IMG/VR virus record: IMGVR_UViG_3300032220_001630
Span: 39,136 to 103,135 of that record
Direction: 5' to 3' (one strand)
Length of the DNA: 64,000 nt
Source: a virus
A program made the translations under genes and the position numbers. Positions 43,746 through 52,600 of this stretch are shown in pieces; within the stretch, counting starts at the first letter, position 1, and each line of letters starts with the position of its first letter. A model generated the notes under the pieces. It was not told where the DNA came from, made no database searches, and saw nothing but the letters and a program-made list of their open reading frames with translations.

Positions 43746-45185
43746 ATGAATTTAAGTAGTATAGATTTTTTTTATTCTGCCAAAATAGGTTTCGAGTTTG
43801 AGTTCTATAGCAACTTGAATAGGAACGAGATAGTTGAAAATTTAAGAAAGTCCATAGGTAAAAAAATCCTACTTTTTAATAAGTACCATTCTAATTTTAA
43901 ACCAACCAAGGATATTTTTAAGTTGGAGCCGGATTATTCTGGCGGATCTAAAATGGTAGAGTTAATTACGGGACCACTCCCTTATTTTGAAGCCATTCCT
44001 TTATTGATAAGAATACTCAAATGGATAGACGTAAATGGGTACACTGATAAAAGATGTGCTTTCCAATTTGGGATTAGTATAGACACTTCGATATTTCCGG
44101 AGGTTCCTCCTGTTAGCAAGCTTAACATGCTGAAATTTATTCTTGGATTCGATGAGAATGTCATTTATAAAAGATTTCCAGAGAGAGCAAATTCCCTTTA
44201 TGCTAAGTCAATAAAAAGAGTTACTCCTACTAATAAATTTGTAGATCCCTCTAATATTTCTTTCATAGACAAGAATCTGTTCAATGTACCGGTTGAAAAA
44301 AATATGGGGATAAACTTCCTTAAACTTCCCGAGGGATATTTTGAAGTTAGATATTTAGGAGGAAACGATTATCAGAAAAAATACACTTCTATAAAAGAGG
44401 TGATAGATTACATTATTACCTATACCTTCCAGGTATTACAGACCAATGATCTTTTTACAGATAACGATCTTAAGATCCTTAAGATGTTTCTTTCAGAGAT
44501 TTATAAGAACGCATCAACTTTCATAGATCCTGAATCATTCCAAAAAAATTATCCTCATATGAATATTATGGTGGATTTAAGATCTGACCCACAGATTTTA
44601 AGAACTTTCTTCCTTAGTATAAGAGAAGTTCTTTATGATCTAATAGTTGAGAATAACATAAAGGAAGGATTGGTTAATTACGACAGCAACTTAGGAAAAT
44701 ACCAACTTAAGGAAATAAAAACTTCTAAAGCTTACCTATTAAAAGACTATGATATTCTCGAAAGTGAAGTATCTGGTAACCTTTTGAATTGTAGAATTTT
44801 TTCCACTAAGATATCTGATAGTACGCTAGAAGACTGTGATTTAATTAACAGTAACGAAGTTTATAGGTCTAAGCTAATGTATAGTGATATAATGTTCAGT
44901 AACGTTATACACGACAGCTATATTGACAATAAGACGAAGGAAATAAACTGTGAGGTTTTTGGAGGAATAATAAGATCTGGATTTATTGGGCAGCTTGCTA
45001 CAATATCTCCAGAAACTGAAATAGTTAATGATGCAGAGGACGATAAGAAAATGAAGGGGTCTTCTAAGAAAAGATTATTCCCGAATAGAAATGATTCTCA
45101 GGATTCTCCACTTCAAACTATTTTTAAAGACAACAATACTAAGCCATCTGGGATACCAGGGGTAAGATTCAATCAAAGCAACTAA
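43746..45185 (+). CDS. Amidoligase-like protein with pentapeptide-like C-terminal region
   Basis: The N-terminus reads IGFEFEFYSN, the G-x-E-x-E-F entry of glutamine-synthetase-fold amidoligases. GGSKMVELITGPLPYFEA follows, similar to their E-L-x-S/T-x-P-L block. GYTDKRCAFQFGISID replaces the usual G-x-H-V-H segment. These enzymes join amines to carboxyls, as in peptide or protein modification. Residues from about 335 to 420 show short-period repeats (ESEVSGNLLNCRIF, STLEDCDLINS) suggesting a right-handed beta-helix of the pentapeptide type. The last 60 residues are low complexity. Family assignment is from pattern memory only. Confidence 0.6.
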   Translation: MNLSSIDFFYSAKIGFEFEFYSNLNRNEIVENLRKSIGKKILLFNKYHSNFKPTKDIFKLEPDYSGGSKMVELITGPLPYFEAIPLLIRILKWIDVNGYTDKRCAFQFGISIDTSIFPEVPPVSKLNMLKFILGFDENVIYKRFPERANSLYAKSIKRVTPTNKFVDPSNISFIDKNLFNVPVEKNMGINFLKLPEGYFEVRYLGGNDYQKKYTSIKEVIDYIITYTFQVLQTNDLFTDNDLKILKMFLSEIYKNASTFIDPESFQKNYPHMNIMVDLRSDPQILRTFFLSIREVLYDLIVENNIKEGLVNYDSNLGKYQLKEIKTSKAYLLKDYDILESEVSGNLLNCRIFSTKISDSTLEDCDLINSNEVYRSKLMYSDIMFSNVIHDSYIDNKTKEINCEVFGGIIRSGFIGQLATISPETEIVNDAEDDKKMKGSSKKRLFPNRNDSQDSPLQTIFKDNNTKPSGIPGVRFNQSN

Positions 45186-45186
45186 T

Positions 45187-45966
45187 ATGACCGAAGCAGA
45201 TTTAATCCAAGAAATAAAAGACGAGATTTCACACTCTTGTGCTTTACCTTACAATCTTAACGATCAAGAGATTAAAAGGATCATAAAAAGAGCTAGAGCT
45301 TATTTTTATGATAACTATCAGTACGCTGTAGAGGATAGAATATTTGTTTTAGGAAAAGACCTATTTTCTGCTGCTGCATTTAGAGCAACTAGACAGATAC
45401 AACTTCCATCTTGTGTAGTTTCTGTGTATGACGTTAGAGAGGTTAACGGTTCTGGTCTTACAGGAACACCAGATAAAGATTTTGGGGATTCTAAACTTCT
45501 TGGTTCTGAACTTATGCTTTCACCCTTTGTTGGGGATAACTTAGTTTACAGAACAGTCTTATATTCTTTTTTCGATCTTGCTAAGGCATACCTTTTAGAA
45601 AGCTACGCTTTTAATTTTAATAAAAATACTAAAAAACTTACCATCAACGGTAGAGATCCTGCAAGAACAAATACGACTATGGGTGGAGCTGATACAACTT
45701 TGTATTCTGGCGTTGATGTAGGGGTTAGAGCTTATATAGCAATCCCTGATGAAAGCCTATATGATGATGAACTATTTGTGAGATATTGTCTTGCAGAGGC
45801 AAAGATCAATATAGGTAGGCTGTTAGGAACATTCGAGTATAATCTACCTGGAGGAGTGAGAGTTAACTACAATAACATCCAATCTTTAGGAACGTCTGAG
45901 AAGACAGAAATACTACAGATGATCAAAGACGAGAACACTCCAAGTTATTTTTTGCAGTGGAATTGA
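45187..45966 (+). CDS. Putative neck/head-tail connector protein
   Basis: The 259-residue chain starts with a helical domain (TEADLIQEIKDEISHSC, DQEIKRIIKRARAYFYDNY) and ends with a helix-strand unit (LAEAKINIGRLLGTFEYNLPGG, then VNYNNIQSLG). The latter resembles connector/neck proteins where a conserved L-P-G-G precedes a strand. No enzyme motif. It lies one base after the amidoligase-like gene. The connector reading is moderate; a baseplate role is the alternative. Confidence 0.45.
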   Translation: MTEADLIQEIKDEISHSCALPYNLNDQEIKRIIKRARAYFYDNYQYAVEDRIFVLGKDLFSAAAFRATRQIQLPSCVVSVYDVREVNGSGLTGTPDKDFGDSKLLGSELMLSPFVGDNLVYRTVLYSFFDLAKAYLLESYAFNFNKNTKKLTINGRDPARTNTTMGGADTTLYSGVDVGVRAYIAIPDESLYDDELFVRYCLAEAKINIGRLLGTFEYNLPGGVRVNYNNIQSLGTSEKTEILQMIKDENTPSYFLQWN

Positions 45967-45980
45967 AATAAACACAGGTT

Positions 45981-46008
45981 TTGGATATTTAATACTAAAA
46001 ATATCCAA
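45981..46008 (+). terminator. Stem-loop after the neck-like gene
   Basis: A perfect 10-bp stem (TTGGATATTT with AAATATCCAA) with an 8-base loop lies 14 bases after the stop. No strong T-run follows, so it may terminate weakly or protect the mRNA end. Confidence 0.5.
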
Positions 46009-46099
46009 TGTGTATATTACAAAAAATTGAAGAGTGGAGATCTAAGACAGGACAGCAAAGGAGAAAGAATCACAAAATAACAGGCCGTTCTTTTTTCTT

Positions 46100-46110
46100 T
46101 GAATATATAA
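46100..46110 (+). promoter_or_regulatory. Late-promoter-like TGAATATATAA
   Basis: The element ends 3 bases before the ATG at 46114 and follows the stem-loop at 45981. It matches the 43732 and 47296 elements. Confidence 0.55.
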
Positions 46111-46113
46111 TAA

Positions 46114-46473
46114 ATGAGTAATTTTGTAAATTTAGGAGTCTTCAAAATATTTCCTTTGTATTTTGTTTTAAATATGGAAGAAGCAGAGGAAAAAATTAAA
46201 GAATTTGGAAATAATGCAAGATTTTTAACCTTTCCAGAGATGCTTTATTTGAATAATGAAATTAGAAATCTTTCAGTCCTTAACCTATCCGAGGGGGATT
46301 ATTGGATGAAAAACGATAAAAAAATACCGAATGTTTATTGGAATAAAGCCACAATTTTTAAGATGAAGAATAAACTTCCAGGCTGGGAAAATTATAATTA
46401 TGATTTCTGGAGTGCGACAAAGAAAGATAAATTAATAAAAAGAATTCTTATAGTTGGTAAAGATGTCAATTAA
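46114..46473 (+). CDS. Unknown 119-residue protein
   Basis: The segment ARFLTFPEMLYLNNEI, followed by SEGDYWMKND and YDFWSATKKD, recalls the L-P-T-x-x-E-L and Y-W-S-S-T pattern of DUF1566-like domains in Bacteroidota, but it is weak. No signal peptide is obvious. It has its own promoter-like element. Function unknown. Confidence 0.45.
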   Translation: MSNFVNLGVFKIFPLYFVLNMEEAEEKIKEFGNNARFLTFPEMLYLNNEIRNLSVLNLSEGDYWMKNDKKIPNVYWNKATIFKMKNKLPGWENYNYDFWSATKKDKLIKRILIVGKDVN

Positions 46474-46491
46474 TTCTGGTTTAATTAGTTC

Positions 46492-46501
46492 TGATATATA
46501 G
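46492..46501 (+). promoter_or_regulatory. Late-promoter-like TGATATATAG
   Basis: It lies 16 bases before the ATG at 46518. The following GAGCAA is also found after the 47296 element (ATATATAGAGCAA in both). Confidence 0.5.
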
Positions 46502-46517
46502 AGCAAAAAATATACCA

Positions 46518-46853
46518 ATGAATAATATAAAATTAGAAGAGGAAGTTAGATCTTCCTTTGTATTAAAAACGTATAATTCCATTTATAAACTTGTAAAATT
46601 TATCCCTTACTTTAAATGGACTGCTGGTATATTGTTCGTAATAGGATTTTTAGAAACAGTTTTTTTAGGGGAACCTGATAAATTTATCACTTGGGGAAAT
46701 GTTATTGTTTGGATTCCGGGATTATTATTTGTTTTAGCTGGTGGTTTTTTTCACTTTTTCACTGGAATAAAACTTAGAAATATGTCTAATAGATATAGAA
46801 TGGATCAATCTGAATTACAAAAAAAAGCGGATGCGATCTTAAACAATAAATAA
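46518..46853 (+). CDS. Small two-pass membrane protein
   Basis: Two hydrophobic segments are clear in 111 residues: about 31-51 (TAGILFVIGFLETVFL) and about 61-82 (NVIVWIPGLLFVLAGGFFHF). The N- and C-termini are charged and soluble. The layout permits a holin-like or envelope-modifying role, but there is no neighbouring endolysin in this window to support it. Confidence 0.55.
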   Translation: MNNIKLEEEVRSSFVLKTYNSIYKLVKFIPYFKWTAGILFVIGFLETVFLGEPDKFITWGNVIVWIPGLLFVLAGGFFHFFTGIKLRNMSNRYRMDQSELQKKADAILNNK

Positions 46854-46861
46854 ACCTAATC

Positions 46862-47218
46862 ATGCTAGATTTCATTAAAAAATTTATAGGGAAAGGAAAA
46901 TTTGAGGTTTCTTTAAACAGAAGCGATGAATATTTTTTTAAACTGAAAGCATCAAATGGAGAAACTATATTGGTCTCAGAATTCTATAAAAATAGACAAG
47001 GGTGCGATAACGGTATTCAGGCAGTTAGAGAAAATTCGTCTTTGGAGGAAAATTTTGATATAAGAATTTCTAAAGACAAAAAAAGATACTTTGTTCTTAA
47101 AGCAAAAAATGGAGAGATTATAGGTAAAAGCGAGAATTACAATTCTTTAGCTAATACCTTAAATGGAATAGAATCTGTTAAAAGATTCGGTCAAACTGAC
47201 GACGTGAAATTTGTCTAA
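46862..47218 (+). CDS. DUF1508 (YegP-like) tandem-repeat protein
   Basis: Two DUF1508 repeats are visible: FKLKASNGETILVSEFYKNR with CDNGIQAVREN at about 22-57, and FVLKAKNGEIIGKSENYNS with LNGIESVKR at about 79-110. The family is small, usually two copies per chain, and its role is not established. At 118 residues this is the normal size. It lies 8 bases after the membrane protein gene, so the two are probably co-transcribed. Confidence 0.8.
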   Translation: MLDFIKKFIGKGKFEVSLNRSDEYFFKLKASNGETILVSEFYKNRQGCDNGIQAVRENSSLEENFDIRISKDKKRYFVLKAKNGEIIGKSENYNSLANTLNGIESVKRFGQTDDVKFV

Positions 47219-47295
47219 TCTATTATTTCGCTAATTTTTTCTCTTTTGACCTTAGTACTGATAAACAACTCAGAAATAACATCAGATTAATTTGC

Positions 47296-47306
47296 TGAAT
47301 ATATAG
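47296..47306 (+). promoter_or_regulatory. Late-promoter-like TGAATATATAG before gp25
   Basis: The element ends 6 bases before the ATG at 47313, in a 94-base gap. It probably drives the gp25-gp6-giant-protein unit. Confidence 0.55.
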
Positions 47307-47312
47307 AGCAAG

Positions 47313-47684
47313 ATGGCAAGATATTCAGAAATTTACCCTAGAAGTCCTGATGATCCTAATTATAAAGTTGGGCTTTTGCATACCGATGATGAGGTTGAAA
47401 TCCTAATCGGAATGATAAAGCAGTGCATGATGACTGCTCCAGGAGAGGTCCTAGGAGATCCTTATTTTGGAATAGATCTGGAGTCTCTTCTTTTCGATTT
47501 TGAGATTGATCAAAAAACCCTAGAAAGAGCTATAAGACTGCACCTTTTAACTTATGTTCCTTTAGCAGGGACTAAATATGATGTGGATTTTACTGTTGGA
47601 TTTTTTAAAGGTGAAACGAGAGATACTTGTGTCATTGATTTTGCTATAAGAGGAAACCCTATACTGGGGATTAAAATAATATAA
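47313..47684 (+). CDS. gp25: Baseplate wedge protein, gp25-like
   Basis: APGEVLGDPYFGIDLESLLF at about residues 44-63 is the gp25/lysozyme-like core, where the E-x-x-x-x-P-x-x-G-x-x-L pattern is conserved. LERAIRLHLLTYVPL follows. At 123 residues it matches T4 gp25 (132). It forms the wedge that initiates sheath assembly. It ends one base before the gp6-like gene, the usual order in contractile phages. Confidence 0.85.
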   Translation: MARYSEIYPRSPDDPNYKVGLLHTDDEVEILIGMIKQCMMTAPGEVLGDPYFGIDLESLLFDFEIDQKTLERAIRLHLLTYVPLAGTKYDVDFTVGFFKGETRDTCVIDFAIRGNPILGIKII

Positions 47685-47685
47685 G

Positions 47686-49383
47686 ATGGATTTACTACAA
47701 AAAAATAAAGCGAAAATATCAGATCTGATAAGTCAAACATTTGATCTTATACAGGCTAGATATTCGATGTCAAACCAGCTATTCACGGTAGCTTCTGTTT
47801 GGGGACAGATCATATTTGTTCTAGACAACCTTTCTCAGTTTATCCTTTTCTTTATAGAGGATTCAATCACTGAGTTAAATATCAACCAGGCAACCAGAGA
47901 ATCTTCCATTTATGGTCTTGCTACTCTTGCAGGACACAACCCTACTCGAGCAATTTCTGCTAAAGGTGAGGTTGTTGTAACATGGAACGGAAAAGGATTT
48001 GAAGATATAGGTGGTGGAGCAATATTAATCCCTAATAACAGCGAGATTAAGTGTGTGAATAATGGAAAGATCTATCTTCTAAAATTACCTCAAGAGTATT
48101 TAAGAATAAATTTAGATCCTTCATCTAAAATAATAGCTTCGATAGTGGAAGGAACTATAAAAGTTAACCAGTACACTAGCGACGGTACAAAACTACAGAG
48201 CTTTAATATATCTGCAAGAGGAACTTCAAGTATAGAAAATTTTGAGGTTAGTGTTAAGGTCAATGGAGAGGAATGGAAAAAATACGATTCACTTTATGAT
48301 ATACCAAGAAATGCAAAGGGCTACATAGTAAAAAGCTCATTAATTTCGGGTATAGATATTTTCTTCGGAACTAATGACTTTGGATTTCCTCCTAATGCTG
48401 GAGCTATTATAGAAGTTACATATTTAGAGTCTACCGGGGCATTCGGTAATCTTTTAGTAGAAGACGCATATCAGGCATTAATGAATTTTGATTCTGATGG
48501 AACAGATCTTTTTGGAAGACAAATAACATTAAAAGATTATCTTCAAGTTTCTTGTAGCATTGCTCCTCAATTAGGTGCAAACCAAGAACCTGTTGACCTA
48601 ACAAGATTAATAGCTCCTAAAACTTCTAGAAGTTTTGTTTTAGCAAATCCAACTAACTATATTACTTTCTTTGAAAAGTTTGGACAATTTTCTATAATAG
48701 AAGCTTTTACAACATTTGATGACCAGTATATAGACGATGATAATATCATTTACTTAATCCTAGTCCCAGATATTTCATTAACTCTTAAGAGCAACGAAAC
48801 ATACTTTGACGTTCCTCTTTCTAGATTCAAATTAACTAAAACACAGACCGATAGAATTTATCAATTATTAGATGAGAGCGGTCAGAAAATAGTTACAACA
48901 GTAGTTAAAGTGCTAGATCCTTTATTGGTAAGATTCGTTGTTAACATAGCTATTACTATTTTCGAAGGAAATGATCCAGATACAATAAAATCACAGATTG
49001 TCAACATCTTAAGTGATTACTTCTTAAATATCAGAAGAAGAGATAAAATACCAAGATCTGATTTAATTGCTGCAATAGAAGGCATAGAAGGTATAGACTC
49101 TGTTTCCTTATATTTTGTTGGCGAGGAAAACGAAGCTGCAAAAACACAGAGTGCTAATTCACCAGAAATAGGATTTGATGAATTTGGAGATATAGTCATA
49201 GGTAAAGATCAAGTAGTAGTTATCTCTGGAGGATGGGAAGACAGAAATGGAATTTATTACGATTATGGAGCTAGTATGCAAACACTATCTTCTGTAAATA
49301 TAGATGTTAGATCTATAGTTCCAGTTACTTATAACACAAGGGTAAACAATATCCTTAAAAATTCACTAAAAACAGGTAATTAA
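47686..49383 (+). CDS. gp6: Baseplate wedge protein, gp6/J-like
   Basis: The N-terminal helices (FILFFIEDSITELNINQATRE in part) and ATLAGHNPTRAISAKGEV give the entry typical of baseplate J/gp6 proteins. NIRRRDKIPRSDLIAAIEGI and GIDSVSLYFVG near residue 450-475 are the conserved C-terminal J block. The 565-residue size fits gp6 (660). It follows gp25 and would form the wedge ring with the downstream giant protein. Confidence 0.8.
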   Translation: MDLLQKNKAKISDLISQTFDLIQARYSMSNQLFTVASVWGQIIFVLDNLSQFILFFIEDSITELNINQATRESSIYGLATLAGHNPTRAISAKGEVVVTWNGKGFEDIGGGAILIPNNSEIKCVNNGKIYLLKLPQEYLRINLDPSSKIIASIVEGTIKVNQYTSDGTKLQSFNISARGTSSIENFEVSVKVNGEEWKKYDSLYDIPRNAKGYIVKSSLISGIDIFFGTNDFGFPPNAGAIIEVTYLESTGAFGNLLVEDAYQALMNFDSDGTDLFGRQITLKDYLQVSCSIAPQLGANQEPVDLTRLIAPKTSRSFVLANPTNYITFFEKFGQFSIIEAFTTFDDQYIDDDNIIYLILVPDISLTLKSNETYFDVPLSRFKLTKTQTDRIYQLLDESGQKIVTTVVKVLDPLLVRFVVNIAITIFEGNDPDTIKSQIVNILSDYFLNIRRRDKIPRSDLIAAIEGIEGIDSVSLYFVGEENEAAKTQSANSPEIGFDEFGDIVIGKDQVVVISGGWEDRNGIYYDYGASMQTLSSVNIDVRSIVPVTYNTRVNNILKNSLKTGN

Positions 49384-49384
49384 A

Positions 49385-49633
49385 ATGGCAGATAAAAAAA
49401 GTTGGTACGATTTCATAAGAACACAAAACGAGATTAGATCTAATGTCGGATTTGATTATGAAGGTAAGATATTTGAAAAAACATTATCTAACCAATTATT
49501 GAACGGGGATGAGAATAGGGTTTTAATACTTGCTAGTATTGAGAAGGTTGTTAATCAATTATTTGAAACCACTAAGTATATAAAGAACTATATTAATTAC
49601 ACTGTTCCTAAAAATAATAAGTACGTAAGATAA
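49385..49633 (+). CDS. Small unknown baseplate-cluster protein
   Basis: This 82-residue protein (KKSWYDFIRTQNEIRSNVGF at the start) lies one base from each neighbour, between the gp6-like gene and the giant gene. It is mostly helical with a Tyr/Asn-rich end. A small structural or assembly protein is likely from position. Confidence 0.5.
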   Translation: MADKKSWYDFIRTQNEIRSNVGFDYEGKIFEKTLSNQLLNGDENRVLILASIEKVVNQLFETTKYIKNYINYTVPKNNKYVR

Positions 49634-49634
49634 A

Positions 49635-52600
49635 ATGACAACTCAGAATCTTTTATTCTTTGATAAAAAAGGAGAACAATATAACTTTGAATGGAATGGA
49701 AATTTCTGGGAGGGATCTGTTTTATTTCCTATAGTTTCAGAAAAGCTTTTCGAAATAGAGCATATTTTCATCATTGAAAAATTCCTAGATAATGTTGGTG
49801 ATACTAAATATGGATTTCCACATAGCTATGGAATAAGTCCAGGAAATCCAATCTGGAGAACAAAATGGGAATCTGCTTACGATGGAAAAGTAGATGTATC
49901 CTCTATCTTATTTACCTACGAGCTTGGTATAGATCCAGTTTTAGATGCACCATATCTCGTAAAAACACAGAACGTAGAATTCTACCCTGAGGTTGTTGCG
50001 GGAGATACTATAAGTTCACCTAGTGGGATAGTTGTTACCTCTGATATCACTTCATCTTCGATGCAGATTAATATTGCACTTAATTCTGACGCTGAAGGTG
50101 TATACGATAGAACATTAATACTAGAGGATTATACGGATCCGAACAATCCTGTTACTATATTAAAGGTAAATTTTCATGGTGAGGTAGAAGGGGAAGATTC
50201 CAGACTATCTGTTCTTCTGGATAACTTCGGAAGATCTTTTGTTGAATCTGATTCTTTTATAGTAAGAGATACTGACATAAAAGAGCCTCTTCCTAATTTT
50301 GAGATAATAAACAAAAAAAGAAAGGAATTACTTCTAACTGGCGAAAGTATATTTCCTTATTTGGGATCTTATAAATCTCTTTTTAATGCTATAAAATTCT
50401 TTGGTTATTATGACTTAAGAATAAAAGAGTATTGGTTAAATGTCAAAGTTGACTCAGCTGATGTGTTGACACCTTTACAGCAAAATTCTAAAATTTTAAC
50501 CCAGTTAGCAAAACCTAATTTAGAGGGACAAAATTCACTAGAGCTGATAAGTAGTTTATTAAAAGACGAAAATGAGGGAAAATTTAAGCATGTAGAAATT
50601 TACGGGAAAAGAAAGGATGGTTCATTTGGATTAAAAAAGCAGTTCGAAGAAATATTTCCTTCTAAATCATATAAGAAAACTTCTCTTTTTGGTTTATTCT
50701 ATGATATTAATAGAGTAGTAGAAGATCAAGACGAAGATCAATACGGATATCCTATAGTTGAAGATGCTTTCATGTTCAGTCCAGAGGAGGTTTTATTAAA
50801 GCTTTTCGGGTTAAAAGAAAGATTAAAAAGAGATTACCTTCCTTTAAATGCTAGAATAGTAGATATAACAGGAGAAGGTGTATACTTTAATATTTATAAA
50901 ACAAGAGGATGGGTAGATCAGTTAGGGATAGATGAAGTAAAAACTGGTATAAAAGTAGACTTTACTGTTTTTCCTAATGATGGATACGTCGAGGATCTAA
51001 GAGTTTTCTACACTAAGCCTAATCAAAATGGTCTTCTTTATCCAGCCATTAATGGTCCAGAAGAAGGAATTAGCTACTACGGAAATACGATAGAACCTTA
51101 TTCATATTTTCAAAAATATCCAGTTTCTAATATACCACTTCTAACTGATGCTATACAAAAATTCTATACTGACGTTGAAAGTGGTGCGATGCCTAAATTC
51201 TTAGGTGACGGTGATTATGATCCACCTGGGTATAAATTATACGAAACAGGCGAGGAATATGTTTTCCCTGCAGGCTGTCCTGTTATAATCAAGGATAACA
51301 CATTCGATTTAACTTGGGATGAACTTAGCGTAATTTGGCAGGGATTAGATCCTACTATAACTACTGATACCTTCGATGTAGCTAGTTACACTAGTACCAC
51401 GTCAAGTAATCCTGGTACACCTTTACAATCTGTAAATAGCTCTACTAATTTTACAATAAACAGTACTTTACCACAAACTGCTAATTTTAATATAGGATTG
51501 GGTAATACTTGGTTTAGTCCAGTAGGAACGGAAATCGTTTTTGTAAGAATAGAATCTGTTACTTCTCCTGGAAATTTAATTCTAGGCTATTGCACATCTG
51601 CTGATTATAATCCAGCTACTGGTAGCTTAACAGTTCAGATTATATCTAAGAGAGGTAGTGGAACATATTCAAATTGGAAAGTATCTCCAACTAATATTTC
51701 TACCTCTACTTATGAGTTTACATATTTTATGAATTATGTACACTCAGGAGGATTTTATTCATGGAGTAGATTGCCATTCTTAGATTTCTATGAAATAGAA
51801 TGGACTATTTATAAAAATGATGATAGACCTTATTATTTCCAAATAAGAGGTGGACTTCCTGATTTAGAAACTTTACCTCACTTTTTACCATATACTGGTG
51901 AATACAATGTTCAGTGCAGAGTATGGGACACATTAAATTCTATTTCACTTGGAATTAAAAGAAGTGTAATAAAGGTAGGAAAGAGAGAAATTGAGTTAAA
52001 CACTATAACAAGATATAGAGAGTCTGAAAAATACGATTGGGAAAATATGCCATTGAAATGGGATAGCTATCCTTCTCAATGGATATGGCCAGTTGAAAAC
52101 ACTGACAAAACCGATAATATATCTGACTTTATTCAAAATTTCCCAGAATATTCTAATAACTATAATGAAGGGCAAACATGCGAGGTTTTAAGTAAAGTTG
52201 CTGAGATTAAAGCTACTTCTACCTTTGATTTATCTGCTTCATCAATTGCTATAAGTACTATACAGAGTAATCCAGTAGGTGGTGGATATTCTTTTGCTGT
52301 AGTAACAACATCAGCACCTCATGGATATTCTTCAGGGGATACTGTTTGGATAAAAGATATTCCTTCGACAGGGGATTCTTATGGGCAATTTCCTATAACT
52401 GTATTATCTAGTACTACTTTTGAGATCCCGCAAATAATTATAACTGCTATATCTGGTGGAAATGTTTATGGACCAGGTAATGTAAAAATTATAGCAGATG
52501 GAACAGAAATAGCAAACACTAATTTTCAGGGAGACTTAAATTCAACTGTTGGGTTAGTATACAACTCTATAAACACTTCTTTAGTTCTTCCTAAGTGTAA

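Noticed and set aside
46008-46121. Possible 37-residue ORF in the gap before the 46114 gene
   Set aside because: Its start lies in a stem-loop, its end overlaps the next start, and it has no recognisable features; the gap is better explained by a hairpin and a promoter.
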